A stretch of DNA of 64,000 bases from Bradyrhizobium sp. Ash2021. GTDB taxonomy: Bacteria; Pseudomonadota; Alphaproteobacteria; Rhizobiales; Xanthobacteraceae. Positions within the stretch are counted from its first letter, which is position 1; every line of letters begins with the position of its first letter. Below, in pieces: positions 1 through 8,774 of this stretch. The stretch spans positions 930,001 to 994,000 of the forward strand of contig NZ_CP100604.1 in the NCBI RefSeq assembly GCF_031202265.1, given 5' to 3'. The translations under genes and the position numbers were made by a program. Under the pieces are notes generated by a model that saw only the letters and a list, made by a program, of their open reading frames with translations, had not been told where the DNA came from and searched no databases.

Positions 1-100
1 CGCCAAAACCTGCGAATTGGGCCTTCGCCGGCATCGATGTCAGGGTGAACAGCAGCAATAGCGTGGCCGCCTGGCACACCACCTTGTCAGCTCCAGTCAT
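1..100 (-). CDS. N-terminus of an exported protein (cut by window edge)
   Basis: The ATG at 98-100 on the minus strand follows a GGGGAG ribosome-binding site at good spacing. The first 33 codons encode a clear Sec signal peptide: a short polar N-region, a Leu-rich core (ATLLLLFTLTS) and a likely signal-peptidase site after AKA, with mature protein starting QFAGFG. The rest lies outside the window, so no family can be named. It is the last minus-strand gene of a neighbouring unit. Confidence 0.6.
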   Translation of the reverse strand, partial: MTGADKVVCQAATLLLLFTLTSMPAKAQFAGFG

Positions 101-204
101 GGCAAAACTCCCCGTGCGCGGAGCCGCGGACGCGGCGCCATCCGGACGCACGCGGCAAGGCTAGGAGAGGGGGAGCGGCCAATCTGTGAGAAAGATCACG
201 TTCG

Positions 205-606
205 CTATGCTGCGGCGCGTCCCAGTGCCTTCTGCATCGCCAACGCGGCCTGATCCATCTGCGCGTTCATGTAAGGGCCAATTTCGTGCGGCAGCACGTC
301 GACGGTCCAGAGCAGCCGGCTGCGGCTGTCGCCATCGGCGATCACCTGCACCGACGCGCTGTGCTGCTTCAGGCGTTCGCTGATCACGGCATAGACCAGC
401 CGCCGCCTGGCGTCGTCGCAATCGACCAGCAGCTCGCGCGCCACGGTGCCGTTCGAGAACGTCACGATGCGCGCGTCGCCATCGAGTTTTGTGTCCAGCA
501 CGAAACCGGGCACCAGACGCGTATGCAGCGCGCCGAAATCGCGCACCGCATCCCAGACGTGATCGGGGCTTGCGTCGATGGCGATGTCTTTGTGGATGGA
601 AGCCAT
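205..606 (-). CDS. SRPBCC (polyketide cyclase/START-like) family protein
   Basis: The 133-residue protein has the layout of small SRPBCC proteins (Polyketide_cyc2 type): an opening beta strand followed by SPDHVWDAVRDFGALH, a central sheet, and a long C-terminal helix (residues about 112-130) that covers the hydrophobic cavity. Such proteins bind or process hydrophobic ligands in the cytoplasm, and nothing here shows which one. No signal peptide or membrane segment is present. It stands alone on the minus strand, with a dispersed repeat just upstream (639-719). Confidence 0.8.
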   Translation of the reverse strand: MASIHKDIAIDASPDHVWDAVRDFGALHTRLVPGFVLDTKLDGDARIVTFSNGTVARELLVDCDDARRRLVYAVISERLKQHSASVQVIADGDSRSRLLWTVDVLPHEIGPYMNAQMDQAALAMQKALGRAAA

Positions 607-638
607 ATGAGTGAGTCCTTTTCGCAGGTATGGGAATC

Positions 639-719
639 GTCATTGCGAGGAGCGAAGCGACGAAGCAATCCACTCTTCCTTGTGGCGCGATGGATTGCTT
701 CGCTTCGCTCGCAATGACG
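639..719. repeat. Dispersed palindromic repeat, Bradyrhizobium type
   Basis: The arms CGTCATTGCGAG (639-650) and CTCGCAATGACG (708-719) are inverted copies of each other, and the inner parts (GAAGCAATCCA and TGGATTGCTTCG) also pair, giving a long imperfect hairpin in intergenic DNA. Elements of this sequence recur at high copy in Bradyrhizobium-group genomes. It lies between the SRPBCC and VOC genes. Confidence 0.8.
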
Positions 720-736
720 CCGGTGGCAGCAGCGCG

Positions 737-1096
737 TCAGGTACAAACCGCCTCGACGTTGTTACCGTCGGGGTCGATCAGGAACGCGGCAAAATAGGTC
801 GGGCTGTAGTCCTTGCGATGGCCGGCCTCGCCATTATCGCGGCCGCCGGCTTTCAGCCCTTCGGCGTGAAATTTCTTGATGGCGGCGTGGTCCGGCGCGC
901 GGAAGGCGACGTGGGCGCCGGTGTTGGCTTTGCCCTTGTCTAGATGCAACCACAGTGCCGGCTCGCCCTTGGGGCCGAACCCCGCGCCTGCATCGTCGCG
1001 CGAGCACAGGACATAGCCGAGCGGCGCCAATGCCGCGGTGTAGAAGCGCACGCTGGCGTCGAGATTTCCGACGCGTAATCCGATGTGGTCGTACAT
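737..1096 (-). CDS. VOC family (glyoxalase/bleomycin-resistance fold) protein
   Basis: This 119-residue protein is one complete vicinal-oxygen-chelate module. It opens MYDHIGLRVGNLDASVRFY, has a mid-protein HVAFRAPD strand and ends with the usual FLIDPDGNNVEAVC. Candidate metal ligands are His4, the His of GAHVAF and the Glu of NNVEAV. VOC proteins are metal-dependent isomerases, dioxygenases or binding proteins, and the substrate cannot be read from sequence. It is cytosolic and apparently monocistronic. Confidence 0.85.
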   Translation of the reverse strand: MYDHIGLRVGNLDASVRFYTAALAPLGYVLCSRDDAGAGFGPKGEPALWLHLDKGKANTGAHVAFRAPDHAAIKKFHAEGLKAGGRDNGEAGHRKDYSPTYFAAFLIDPDGNNVEAVCT

Positions 1097-1148
1097 GATT
1101 TTCTCCAGTGAAACGCGCGAGATGCCGCGCGGCCTGGAGCAACCCTAG

Positions 1149-1988
1149 TCAGTGGAGCGCAAGCCGTTCTTGGAGAATCTTGCGGTCGCCCCGCGAAGCC
1201 CGGCGGAATTTCTGCGGCGAGGCGCCGGCGGCGCGGTGGAAGGTGCGAACAAAATTGGACAGATCGTTAAAGCCGACATCATAGGCGATATCGGTGATCG
1301 GGCTGTCGTCATCGGCCAGCCGCCGCGCCGCATGGCGCAGCCGCGAGCGCACCAGATATTGGTGCGGGGTCACCCCCAGTACGTCGGAGAACAGCCGCAG
1401 GAAATGGAACGGGCTGATGCCGGCCTGGGCGGCGGCATCCTCCAGCTCGATGGCCCGGTGCGAATTGGCGTCGATCCACAGCGCGGTTTCTACTGCGCGG
1501 CGGCGGTCTCTCAATGTCGCCGTCACGGGCCTGGGCGCGCGCCGGGAAACCACATCGACAAAACGGCTGGCGAACAGGTGCCCGACTTCGTCGAGACCCA
1601 CATCGCTGTTGCCACCTGCCGCCGTTTGCGCGCGTTCGCCCAGCACCATCAGTTCCGGCAGCGGCGGCACCGAGCCGACCTGCCAGATGTCCCTGTTGTC
1701 GCCGATCGTTTCAACCAGTTCCGGATCGAGGAAAAATGACAGGCATTCGTCGCCGATGACGTGGTCATGGGTGCAAATGTATTCGTCGCCGGGATGGCCG
1801 ACCAGGATCGATCCCGCCACCAGCTCGTGGAAGCGCCCCCGGCAATGGCAGCCGAAACTGCCCTTGCGGACATAGGAGATCGAATGACAGGCATATTGTT
1901 CCGCGAACGGCGCGTCGCCGGGCGCCGCCGTGCAGCGGAACTCGGACACGGAAATGCGTTTTCGCTGCAGCAGTGTCGTTCGGATCAT
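1149..1988 (-). CDS. AraC family transcriptional regulator (downstream of ogt)
   Basis: The 279-residue protein has an N-terminal cupin-like AraC sensor region (about 1-150, with a Cys/His-containing [16 protein letters not shown] segment) and two C-terminal helix-turn-helix motifs ([23 protein letters not shown] and [20 protein letters not shown]). The start is taken at [10 protein letters not shown] (1988); the longer frame upstream overlaps ogt and reads as Arg-rich non-protein sequence. It begins 10 bp after the ogt stop codon, so the two genes probably share a transcript, much like the separated halves of an Ada-type alkylation response. The inducer is not evident. Confidence 0.85.
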   Translation of the reverse strand: MIRTTLLQRKRISVSEFRCTAAPGDAPFAEQYACHSISYVRKGSFGCHCRGRFHELVAGSILVGHPGDEYICTHDHVIGDECLSFFLDPELVETIGDNRDIWQVGSVPPLPELMVLGERAQTAAGGNSDVGLDEVGHLFASRFVDVVSRRAPRPVTATLRDRRRAVETALWIDANSHRAIELEDAAAQAGISPFHFLRLFSDVLGVTPHQYLVRSRLRHAARRLADDDSPITDIAYDVGFNDLSNFVRTFHRAAGASPQKFRRASRGDRKILQERLALH

Positions 1989-1998
1989 ACCGTCAAAT

Positions 1999-2577
1999 TT
2001 AGGTCTGCGGGCGCGGCGGCGCAACGGGCAGCAGCACGTCGAACAGGGTCTTGCTGGCGGTCGGGTGCGCGCCCTCGATCGAGAGCAGCCGGCGTTTGGA
2101 GATGGCGCCGCCGTTCGGCGAGATCTTGTCGGCATAGTGGCCGGCTTCGAGCACGCGATGGCAGGGCACGATGATCATGAAGGGATTGCGGCCGATCGCC
2201 TGCGCCACCGAATACACCGCGCCCGACGCGCGCAGATGGGACGCGACCTCGCCATAGGTGCGGGTTTCGCCGCGCGGGATGCTGCGGGCGAAGGCATAGA
2301 CGCGCTGGTTGAAGGTGGGGATGCCGGTCATATCCAGGGTCACGTCGGAAAGATCGGCGCTCCCGCCGCGCAGCAACTCGGCGATGCTCTCGATCGCGAT
2401 CCCGACATCCACTGGCGCGCGGGTTTCGCGGGCCTCGGGATAGAGCTGAAACAGCCGCCGCCTTGTGTCAATCTCGCGGGCTTCCGGGAGCTGCACGGCG
2501 ATGATGCCGCAATCGCCCCAGGCGATGCCGCAGCGGCCGATGCCGGTATCGAAAATGCTGTACGCACGCCCCGCCAT
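1999..2577 (-). CDS. ogt: Methylated-DNA--protein-cysteine methyltransferase
   Basis: This suicide repair enzyme moves the alkyl group from O6-alkylguanine in DNA to its own cysteine. The C-terminal half contains the active-site motif PCHRV and the helix-turn-helix segment [14 protein letters not shown], followed by the conserved IGRNPF. The N-terminal ribonuclease-like domain occupies about residues 1-90. The ATG at 2577 is preferred over a TTG three codons upstream because of the G-rich ribosome-binding stretch before it. An AraC regulator follows directly, which fits an alkylation-damage unit. Confidence 0.92.
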   Translation of the reverse strand: MAGRAYSIFDTGIGRCGIAWGDCGIIAVQLPEAREIDTRRRLFQLYPEARETRAPVDVGIAIESIAELLRGGSADLSDVTLDMTGIPTFNQRVYAFARSIPRGETRTYGEVASHLRASGAVYSVAQAIGRNPFMIIVPCHRVLEAGHYADKISPNGGAISKRRLLSIEGAHPTASKTLFDVLLPVAPPRPQT

Positions 2578-2711
2578 GACGCCCAACCCCCCGGGGCATC
2601 ATAACACCGTCACAGGCCGGCGCATCTGGAATCTTGGGGTTCGGTTAAGGGCTTGGCGCGGAGGGCGTGGGAACCGCTTGGCGGATCGCCCGGTCTCGGC
2701 TAATCAATGGG

Positions 2712-2760
2712 GAGCATGATCCGGAAAAGCGGATACCGGTTTTCCGAAAAGATCATGCTC
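2712..2760. repeat. Dispersed hairpin repeat (GCATGATCC...GATCATGC type)
   Basis: GAGCATGATC and GATCATGCTC form the outer arms, with inner arms CGGAAAA and TTTTCCG around a central ACCGG. It is the same element as 59313-59360 and 63129-63176, a common intergenic repeat of Bradyrhizobium-group genomes. It sits about 20 bp upstream of the tRNA-Gly gene and is the last such repeat before a stretch of more than 56 kb without one. Confidence 0.85.
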
Positions 2761-2777
2761 AAATAGAAGAGGCGAAT

Positions 2778-2851
2778 GCGGGCGTAGTTCAATGGTAGAA
2801 CGGCAGCTTCCCAAGCTGCATACGAGGGTTCGATTCCCTTCGCCCGCTCCA
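2778..2851 (+). tRNA. tRNA-Gly (anticodon CCC)
   Basis: A full cloverleaf can be drawn: acceptor stem GCGGGCG/CGCCCGC, a D arm with AGTTCAATGGTAGAA, an anticodon stem GCAGC/GCTGC around loop TTCCCAA (anticodon CCC), a T arm with GGTTCGATTCC, discriminator T and an encoded CCA end (2849-2851). Glycine tRNAs are frequent integration sites for genomic islands, which is relevant because the region downstream lacks the repeats seen on both flanks. Confidence 0.95.
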
Positions 2852-3003
2852 GCTACTTAGCCCGCTTTCAGGGGCAGGGTTTTGTCGTTGGTTTTGCACG
2901 TTATGTTCGCCTTTCGTTGAATTGCCGGATCAGGGCTTTGGTGGCCGCGCTGCGATCGACGTAGCGCCGGATGATCTTGATCCATGATCGCAGGCGGCGA
3001 ACG

Positions 3004-3321
3004 TTACTGTGACGTCTTGGCCTCTCTCTCGGTCCTCACGTCTCTCTCCATTTCGAGGCACGTCAGGAATTCGACATAGCTGGGGGTACCGTCGATGCCG
3101 GCTTCTTCGTTGCACTGGAATTTGGCGCTGGGACTAAATTGTATCCATTCTGCTTGAAGTTGGTTGCGTGCTTGGTTCTCATCGATAACGCACCTTTCCT
3201 CCATCTCCTTCGTACCGCCTTCGAGTTGGCACTCCCGCGCGATTTCAAATTGCGGTATGGCGTCCGCGATGGCGATGGGGTGCAGGGAAGTCAGGATAAT
3301 GATTGGTAGGTGGATCAGCAT
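3004..3321 (-). CDS. Small exported protein with four conserved-type cysteines
   Basis: The 105-residue protein starts with a hydrophobic signal sequence (MLIHLPIIILTSLHPIAIADA) and continues with a helical, charged domain carrying paired cysteines: REC, ERCVIDE, KFQCNEEA and LTCLEME. The pattern of Cys, a D/E-N-Q-A-R-N-Q-L helix, and GTPSYVEFLTCLEM resembles a family of uncharacterised periplasmic proteins common in Bradyrhizobium; this is from memory of the family's look. No function can be assigned. It stands alone just downstream of tRNA-Gly, on the opposite strand. Confidence 0.7.
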   Translation of the reverse strand: MLIHLPIIILTSLHPIAIADAIPQFEIARECQLEGGTKEMEERCVIDENQARNQLQAEWIQFSPSAKFQCNEEAGIDGTPSYVEFLTCLEMERDVRTEREAKTSQ

Positions 3322-3485
3322 CGTTATTCTCCGGGGCTCGTGATGTCATTGGGTCCGCAACGTCCGCCGGTGACCCGCGTCAAGACGAGTGTTGAACGTT
3401 TTGCGCAGGCTTATTGCCTTTGATCGTGCGTAAAGATCCGGCACGCCGAAGTGTCTGGTTCTCAAAAGGGCATTCTCAAGCGCCA

Positions 3486-3517
3486 GAAAAAGAAGTCGGG
3501 CTTATTGCCCGCCCGAC
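3486..3517 (-). terminator. Rho-independent terminator for the 3620-3835 gene
   Basis: Read on the minus strand, GTCGGGC (3517-3511) pairs with GCCCGAC (3501-3495) across a 9-nt loop and is followed by TTCTTTTT. It lies about 100 bp after the stop codon of the small exported protein gene. Confidence 0.6.
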
Positions 3518-3619
3518 CTCTGCGAGTGCGGTCACGTCAGCGTTCAGTCCGGACGGACATCGATCCGGATTTGTTGTTGCCACCGTCGAACGGCTACGCC
3601 GGTCCAAGACGCGGACGGA

Positions 3620-3835
3620 TCAATTAGCCGACACGGGTTCGCAGGGGGGACTGCTATCCCAGGGCTGTGTGGCAAATGCGCCGACGGCCGGAGCGGGGAC
3701 GCAGGCGCGCCCGTCGGACGTAGTGACCGCATTGGCCGGGTGCCGCGAGGTTACGTGGCCCTCGCGAGCCATCGCGGGAGTTGCAAGCGTGGCGGCGGCG
3801 AGCAGTGCAGTCGACAGAAGTTTGAGCGGGGTCAT
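3620..3835 (-). CDS. Small exported protein
   Basis: This 71-residue protein has a textbook signal peptide (MTPLKLLSTALLAAATLATP, cleavage after AMA) and a short mature chain with two Cys (GRACVPAP and SPPCEPV) and the phrase APAVGAFATQPW, a pattern I associate with small periplasmic proteins of Bradyrhizobium. The longer frame on the opposite strand over this DNA is rejected because it lacks protein-like composition. A terminator lies downstream. The function is unknown; the two cysteines could form one disulfide in the periplasm. Confidence 0.65.
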   Translation of the reverse strand: MTPLKLLSTALLAAATLATPAMAREGHVTSRHPANAVTTSDGRACVPAPAVGAFATQPWDSSPPCEPVSAN

Positions 3836-3985
3836 TCGATTTCTCCCTTGGGTATGAAAGCCAACAGCGTTTGGCTCCTCTATGGAGATGGAGTAACGAC
3901 CAGCCGATCAAAGTCACAATTCCTCACCTCGTTTCAACGCCGCGTGAGATCGGTGCGTCGTGCGATGGCAGAAACCTGCTTGGAA

Positions 3986-4007
3986 TTCTAAATTGGTTTT
4001 TAATTGA
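3986..4007 (+). promoter_or_regulatory. CTRAA box A, upstream of first RND operon
   Basis: The element reads TTCTAAA-N5-TTTTAATTGA in the plus direction and matches the shared 22-bp box (CTRAA-N5-WTTTARTKG) at both half-sites. It lies in the 467-bp gap 3836-4302, which otherwise shows nothing recognisable. The next plus-strand gene is the RND transporter at 4303, about 295 bp away. The -10 candidate 20 bp on (CATTGT) is weak. Confidence 0.6.
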
Positions 4008-4302
4008 GAACGTGTCGGTCTCCGACCATTGTTAGAGCGGCATCTGGCCCCTGTTCTGTTGCCGGAAGTTTTCGGTGGGGCGACCCTCCAGAGAAAATAC
4101 CTGGGAAACTCTCAAGGCGTGGTCGTGGAAAAGTTCGCGCACGCAACGGCTGACTATGTCGGGTGGTAAAGATGTTCTGTTCTCACGCTCCTTTGTCCGC
4201 AAACGCATCCGTCCCGATTGACGGCCATGACGGAATGAAAATGTCTCGTAGCCGACTCCCGTCGTAGGGCCTCTTTTGCGGGCTGCGCTGCAAGGATAAA
4301 TC

Positions 4303-7300
4303 ATGGGCATTGTTCGTTTTGCGCTGAGGTTTCCGCATACTTTCTATGTGCTGGCAGCTCTGATCCTGTTTCTCGGTGTCGCCGCCATCCGATCGATGCC
4401 GACCGATATTTTTCCGGAAATCCGCATTCCCGTGGTGACTGTCATATGGCAGTACACCGGCCTCACCACGCCGGAAATGGAACAGCGCGTCAGCACCTAC
4501 AGCCAATATTCCATCAGCGCCAACGTCAACGGCATCAAAAACATGGAAGCGCAGACCCTCAATGGTCTGTCGATCCAGAAGATCTACTTCCAGCCGGACG
4601 TCAATCTCGACCTCGCTATCGCGCAAATCGTGTCTGCGACCAATGCCATCCGCGCCCTGATGCCGCCCGGCATCCAGCCGCCAATCGTCGTGCAGTTCAA
4701 TGCGTCCAGCGTTCCGGTTCTGCAGCTCAGTCTCAATTCGGACAGCCTGAACGAGCAGCAACTCTACGATTTCGGCATCTATCGCGTTCGTCAGCAATTG
4801 GCCCCGGTTCCCGGCGTCACCCTGCCGACGCCGGCGGGCGGCAAATATCGCCAGATCATGGTCGATATCGACCCGGACAAGCTGCTTTCCCGGGGACTGA
4901 CGCCGCTCGACATCGTCAATGCGGTCAATACGCAAAACCTCACGCTGCCGTCGGGAACGGCGAAGATCGGCGACACCCAATATACGGTGCGAACCAACGC
5001 CACGCCGGCGTCGATCAACGACCTCAACATGATACCGGTCAAGTTCGCCAACGGCGCCACCATTTTATTGAAGGACGTGGCGCAGGTCCGCGACGGGGCG
5101 CTGGTGCAGCAGAACATCGTGCGCGAGGATGGCCGCCGCTCGGTTCTGCTTAGCGTGATCAAGAACGGCAATGCGTCGACGCTGGCGGTCGTCAACGGCG
5201 TGAAGAACGCGCTGCAGGCGATCCGCTCCTCCGCACCGGCCGGACTCAAGGTCAACGAGCTGTTCGACCAGTCGATCTTCGTTACAAACTCGGTCACCGG
5301 CGTGTTGCGTGAAGGCGCCATCGCGGCGGGCCTCACCGCGCTGATGATCCTTGTCTTCCTTGGTTCGTGGCGATCGACGCTGGTCGTGATGATCTCAATT
5401 CCGCTGGCGATCCTGTCGTCGCTCGTGGTGCTGTATTTTCTGGGCGAAACGTTGAACACCATGACCCTCGGCGGCCTTGCGCTGGCGGTCGGCATCCTGG
5501 TCGACGATTCGACCGTGACCATCGAGAATACCCACCGGCTGTGGACCGAAGAGGGCATGCCGCTCTCTGAGGCGACGCTGCATGGCGCCGCCGAAATCGC
5601 GGTGCCGACGCTGGTTTCGACGCTTGCCATCAGCTGCGTGTTCACCTCGGTGGTGTTCCTCGACGGACCAGCCAAGTACCTGTTCACGCCGCTGGGACTT
5701 GCCGTCGTATTTGCGATGCTGGCTTCTTACGGATTGTCGCGGACGCTAACGCCGATCACGATCGGCCTGCTGCTCAAGGGCGAACGTCATCACGCAGAGG
5801 ATGGAGCCCCGAGGGGCTTCTTCTCGCGGATGACCGCCGCATTCGAGCGCGGGTTCGAGCACCTGCGTAATGGATACGCGAAATTGCTGGCAACGCTGCT
5901 TCGGCGGAGGGCTATCGTTCCGGTCGTCGTCGTCCTGATGCTCAGTCTCGGCACGGTGATGCTGTTATTCGTTGGCCGGGACTTTTTCCCGCTCATCGAC
6001 GGCGGCCAGATCCAGCTCCACGTTCGTGCTCCCGCCGGCACCCGTATCGAAAGCACCGAAGCGATTTTTCAGGCGGTTGAGGACAAGATTCGCGAGGTCA
6101 TTCCGGAAAAGGACCGCTCCCTGATCGTCGACAATATTGGACTGCCGGCGCGAGCCTTCAATCTGGCGTTCGCCGACGGCTCAACGATCGGGATCAACGA
6201 CGGCGTCATCCAGGTAGCGCTCAAGGAGGGCCACAAACCAACCGCCGATTACGTCAAGAAATTGCGTCAGGTGCTGCCCGCCGCATTCCCGGAGGACGTA
6301 TTCTATTTCCAGGCGGCCGATATCGTAACGCAGATTCTGAACTTCGGACTGCCGGCGCAGATAGACGTCCGGACGGTGGGCTACGACAAGAACAACCTTT
6401 CGGTTGCAAGGGAGCTCCGTCAACGCCTCGCCGCAATTCCAGGCATCGTCGACGCGCATCTGCAGCAGGAAGTCGACGCGCCGGCGTTCTACGCCCAGAT
6501 CGACCGGACGCGCGCTGCGCAGCTTGGCCTCAATGCCAGCACCGTGGCGACCAACATCAATGTCAGCCTGAGCTCGTCGGAGCAGGTTTCGCCTAACTTC
6601 TGGACCGATCCGACCTCGGGGATTCCGTATTATCTGGCTGTGCAGACGCCGGAGTACAAAGTCAACTCGCTCAATGCGCTCGCGAACACGCCGGTTTCCA
6701 CTTCGTTGGCGGTGAGTGGGCAAACGGTCCCTGGCATGCTGAGCAATGTCGCGACGTTCAAGCGGGACAAGGTCGCCACCAATTCCAACCAGACCAACAT
6801 TCAGCCGGTTTTCGACGTCTATGCCAGCGTGCAGGGCCGCGATCTCGGCAGTGTTGCAGCCGACATCAACAAGGTGACGACTGAGCTGCAGAAGGAACTG
6901 AAGCCCGGCAATTCAATTCAGGTAATCGGCCAGATCCAGAGCATGAACGACTCGTTCCGGAATCTGGGTATCGGGCTGCTGTTCGCCGCGGTCTTCGTCT
7001 ATCTGCTGATGGTTGTGAACTATCAGACCTTCGGCGATCCGTTCGTGGTGATCCTGGCCCTGCCGGCGACACTCTGCGGCATCGTCACGATGCTGTTCAT
7101 CACCGGTACCACGCTGAACGTGCCGTCGCTTATGGGAGCGATCATGGCAGTCGGCGTCGCCTCAGCGAACTCGATCCTGCTCGTGACCTTCGCGCGCGAG
7201 CAGCAGCTGAAAGGGCACTCCGCCTTTGAGGCCGCTCTGAGTGCCGGCCACACCCGAATCCGCCCCGTGCTGATGACCGCCGCCGCGATGATCGTCGGCA

Positions 7301-7479
7301 TGATCCCGATGGCGATCGGTGGCGCCGGCGAGGAACAGAACGCTGCGCTCGCGCGCGCCGTCATCGGCGGCCTCTTGTTCGCGACACCGACCACGTTGCT
7401 GATCGTGCCTTACCTGTTCGCCATGCTGCGCAAGGGCAACGACGGAAAGCCTCACCATGGCGTATTCGAGGAAGCTTAG
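4303..7479 (+). CDS. RND efflux transporter permease, HAE/AcrB-like
   Basis: This 1058-residue inner-membrane proton/substrate antiporter shows the two-fold RND layout: TM1 near residues 13-33, a large periplasmic loop, TM2-6 at about 335-490, TM7 near 545, a second periplasmic loop and TM8-12 from about 885. The Asp pair of TM4 that relays protons is present (Asp401-Asp402 in GILVDD). The TM10 Lys of AcrB (GLSAKN) is replaced: the aligned segment is GVASAN, with Ala955. The start has an AAGGA site 6 nt upstream. The adaptor gene follows after 2 bp and an exported Ser/Thr-rich protein after that; no TolC-type gene is present. Box A lies upstream. The substrate is unknown. Confidence 0.9.
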   Translation: MGIVRFALRFPHTFYVLAALILFLGVAAIRSMPTDIFPEIRIPVVTVIWQYTGLTTPEMEQRVSTYSQYSISANVNGIKNMEAQTLNGLSIQKIYFQPDVNLDLAIAQIVSATNAIRALMPPGIQPPIVVQFNASSVPVLQLSLNSDSLNEQQLYDFGIYRVRQQLAPVPGVTLPTPAGGKYRQIMVDIDPDKLLSRGLTPLDIVNAVNTQNLTLPSGTAKIGDTQYTVRTNATPASINDLNMIPVKFANGATILLKDVAQVRDGALVQQNIVREDGRRSVLLSVIKNGNASTLAVVNGVKNALQAIRSSAPAGLKVNELFDQSIFVTNSVTGVLREGAIAAGLTALMILVFLGSWRSTLVVMISIPLAILSSLVVLYFLGETLNTMTLGGLALAVGILVDDSTVTIENTHRLWTEEGMPLSEATLHGAAEIAVPTLVSTLAISCVFTSVVFLDGPAKYLFTPLGLAVVFAMLASYGLSRTLTPITIGLLLKGERHHAEDGAPRGFFSRMTAAFERGFEHLRNGYAKLLATLLRRRAIVPVVVVLMLSLGTVMLLFVGRDFFPLIDGGQIQLHVRAPAGTRIESTEAIFQAVEDKIREVIPEKDRSLIVDNIGLPARAFNLAFADGSTIGINDGVIQVALKEGHKPTADYVKKLRQVLPAAFPEDVFYFQAADIVTQILNFGLPAQIDVRTVGYDKNNLSVARELRQRLAAIPGIVDAHLQQEVDAPAFYAQIDRTRAAQLGLNASTVATNINVSLSSSEQVSPNFWTDPTSGIPYYLAVQTPEYKVNSLNALANTPVSTSLAVSGQTVPGMLSNVATFKRDKVATNSNQTNIQPVFDVYASVQGRDLGSVAADINKVTTELQKELKPGNSIQVIGQIQSMNDSFRNLGIGLLFAAVFVYLLMVVNYQTFGDPFVVILALPATLCGIVTMLFITGTTLNVPSLMGAIMAVGVASANSILLVTFAREQQLKGHSAFEAALSAGHTRIRPVLMTAAAMIVGMIPMAIGGAGEEQNAALARAVIGGLLFATPTTLLIVPYLFAMLRKGNDGKPHHGVFEEA

Positions 7480-7481
7480 GA

Positions 7482-8750
7482 ATGACCGAGACTCGTGTGC
7501 GGCCGAAAACTGAAGTGCCGAAGGACCGGCCTGATCCGGAAACCGATCGTGTTGTTACGTTGCCGAACGCTGCGCCCAAGCGGCGAGGTTACGGAGGCGC
7601 GCTATTCGGGGCAAGCGCGCTGCTGCTGCTCGCAGGCGGCCTTGCGGTAGGAGGTTGGCGCCACTACCAGGCCGAGTTCGACGTCGCGGCTACCGCGCAA
7701 CAGAGCCGTACCCTGGTTCCCGACGTTCGCGTGGGTACGATTCGCGCCAGCGATAGTAAAATTACCGTCACCTTGCCGGCGACGACGACCGCATTCGAAG
7801 CGGCGAATATTTTTGCGCGCACCAACGGCTACATCGAAAAACGCTACGTCGACATCGGCGATCGGGTCAAGGCCGGAGCCCTGTTGGCAGAGATTACCGC
7901 CCCTGAGCTCGACCACCAGATTACGCAGGCCCAGGCGACGCTGGCCCAGAACCAGGCCACGTTGCAGCAAACACAGGCAAGTCGTGAGCTCGCCGAAGTC
8001 ACCAACGGGCGCGATAGCAAGCTCGTCAAGCAGGGATGGCTCACGCTTCAGCAAGGCGACAACGATCGCCTGACCCTGCAGGCGCAACAGGCAGCGGTCG
8101 GCGTAGCTCAGTCGAATATCGCCGCCCAGGAGGCGCAGATTCGAATCCTCGAGCAGGAGAAGGCCTACCAGCGCGTCGTGGCGCCATTCGACGGCGTGAT
8201 CACACAGCGCAACATCGACAATGGCAGCCTGGTGACGTCCGGATCGACCTTCATGTTCACGCTGATGCACCCTGATGTGATCCGTACCCAGGTGTTCGTC
8301 CCCCAGGATGAGGCCTTTGGGCTTGGGCCCGGCGTCGATGCAGTGGTTCGTGTCCCGGAAATTCCGGACCGGAGTTTTCCCGGCAAGGTCACGCGGATCG
8401 CGAGCGCGTTGCAGCCCGGGAGCCGGACGCTGCTGACCGAGATCGACGTCCCCAATCCGGACGGTGCGCTCAGCCCCGGGATCTATTGCACGGTCGAGCT
8501 GCTTATTCCGCGCAAGACACCATCGATGACGATACCGGCCGATGCGGTCGTATTCGATCAGAACGGCCTGCATGTCGCGGTCGTCAAGGACGGCACCGCC
8601 CATCTGCAAAAGATCACGATCGCGCGCGACTTCGGCACGGAGGTCGAAGTGCACGACGGCGTCAAGCCGGGCGATCAGGTCATCCTCAATCCGATGGTGA
8701 ATCTGGCGGAAGGCAGCAAGGTCGCGGCGCGCAAGGCGCAGACAAGCTAG
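7482..8750 (+). CDS. RND periplasmic adaptor subunit (membrane fusion protein)
   Basis: The 422-residue adaptor is anchored by one N-terminal membrane segment (about residues 40-58). It then shows the MFP order: a first lipoyl half (YIEKRYVDIGDRVKAGALLAEI), a long Gln/Ala-rich coiled hairpin (about 145-220), a second lipoyl half (VVAPFDGVITQRNIDNGSLV), a beta-barrel and a membrane-proximal domain. The hairpin should contact an outer-membrane channel encoded elsewhere. It is co-transcribed with the RND permease (ATG 2 bp after its stop codon). Confidence 0.9.
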   Translation: MTETRVRPKTEVPKDRPDPETDRVVTLPNAAPKRRGYGGALFGASALLLLAGGLAVGGWRHYQAEFDVAATAQQSRTLVPDVRVGTIRASDSKITVTLPATTTAFEAANIFARTNGYIEKRYVDIGDRVKAGALLAEITAPELDHQITQAQATLAQNQATLQQTQASRELAEVTNGRDSKLVKQGWLTLQQGDNDRLTLQAQQAAVGVAQSNIAAQEAQIRILEQEKAYQRVVAPFDGVITQRNIDNGSLVTSGSTFMFTLMHPDVIRTQVFVPQDEAFGLGPGVDAVVRVPEIPDRSFPGKVTRIASALQPGSRTLLTEIDVPNPDGALSPGIYCTVELLIPRKTPSMTIPADAVVFDQNGLHVAVVKDGTAHLQKITIARDFGTEVEVHDGVKPGDQVILNPMVNLAEGSKVAARKAQTS

Positions 8751-8774
8751 ATCGGCGCAGCGGAGGGACGGGCG

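Noticed and set aside
3414..3857. 147-codon plus-strand frame
   Set aside because: It overlaps, on the opposite strand, a gene with a clear signal peptide and terminator (3620-3835); its own translation lacks protein-like composition.
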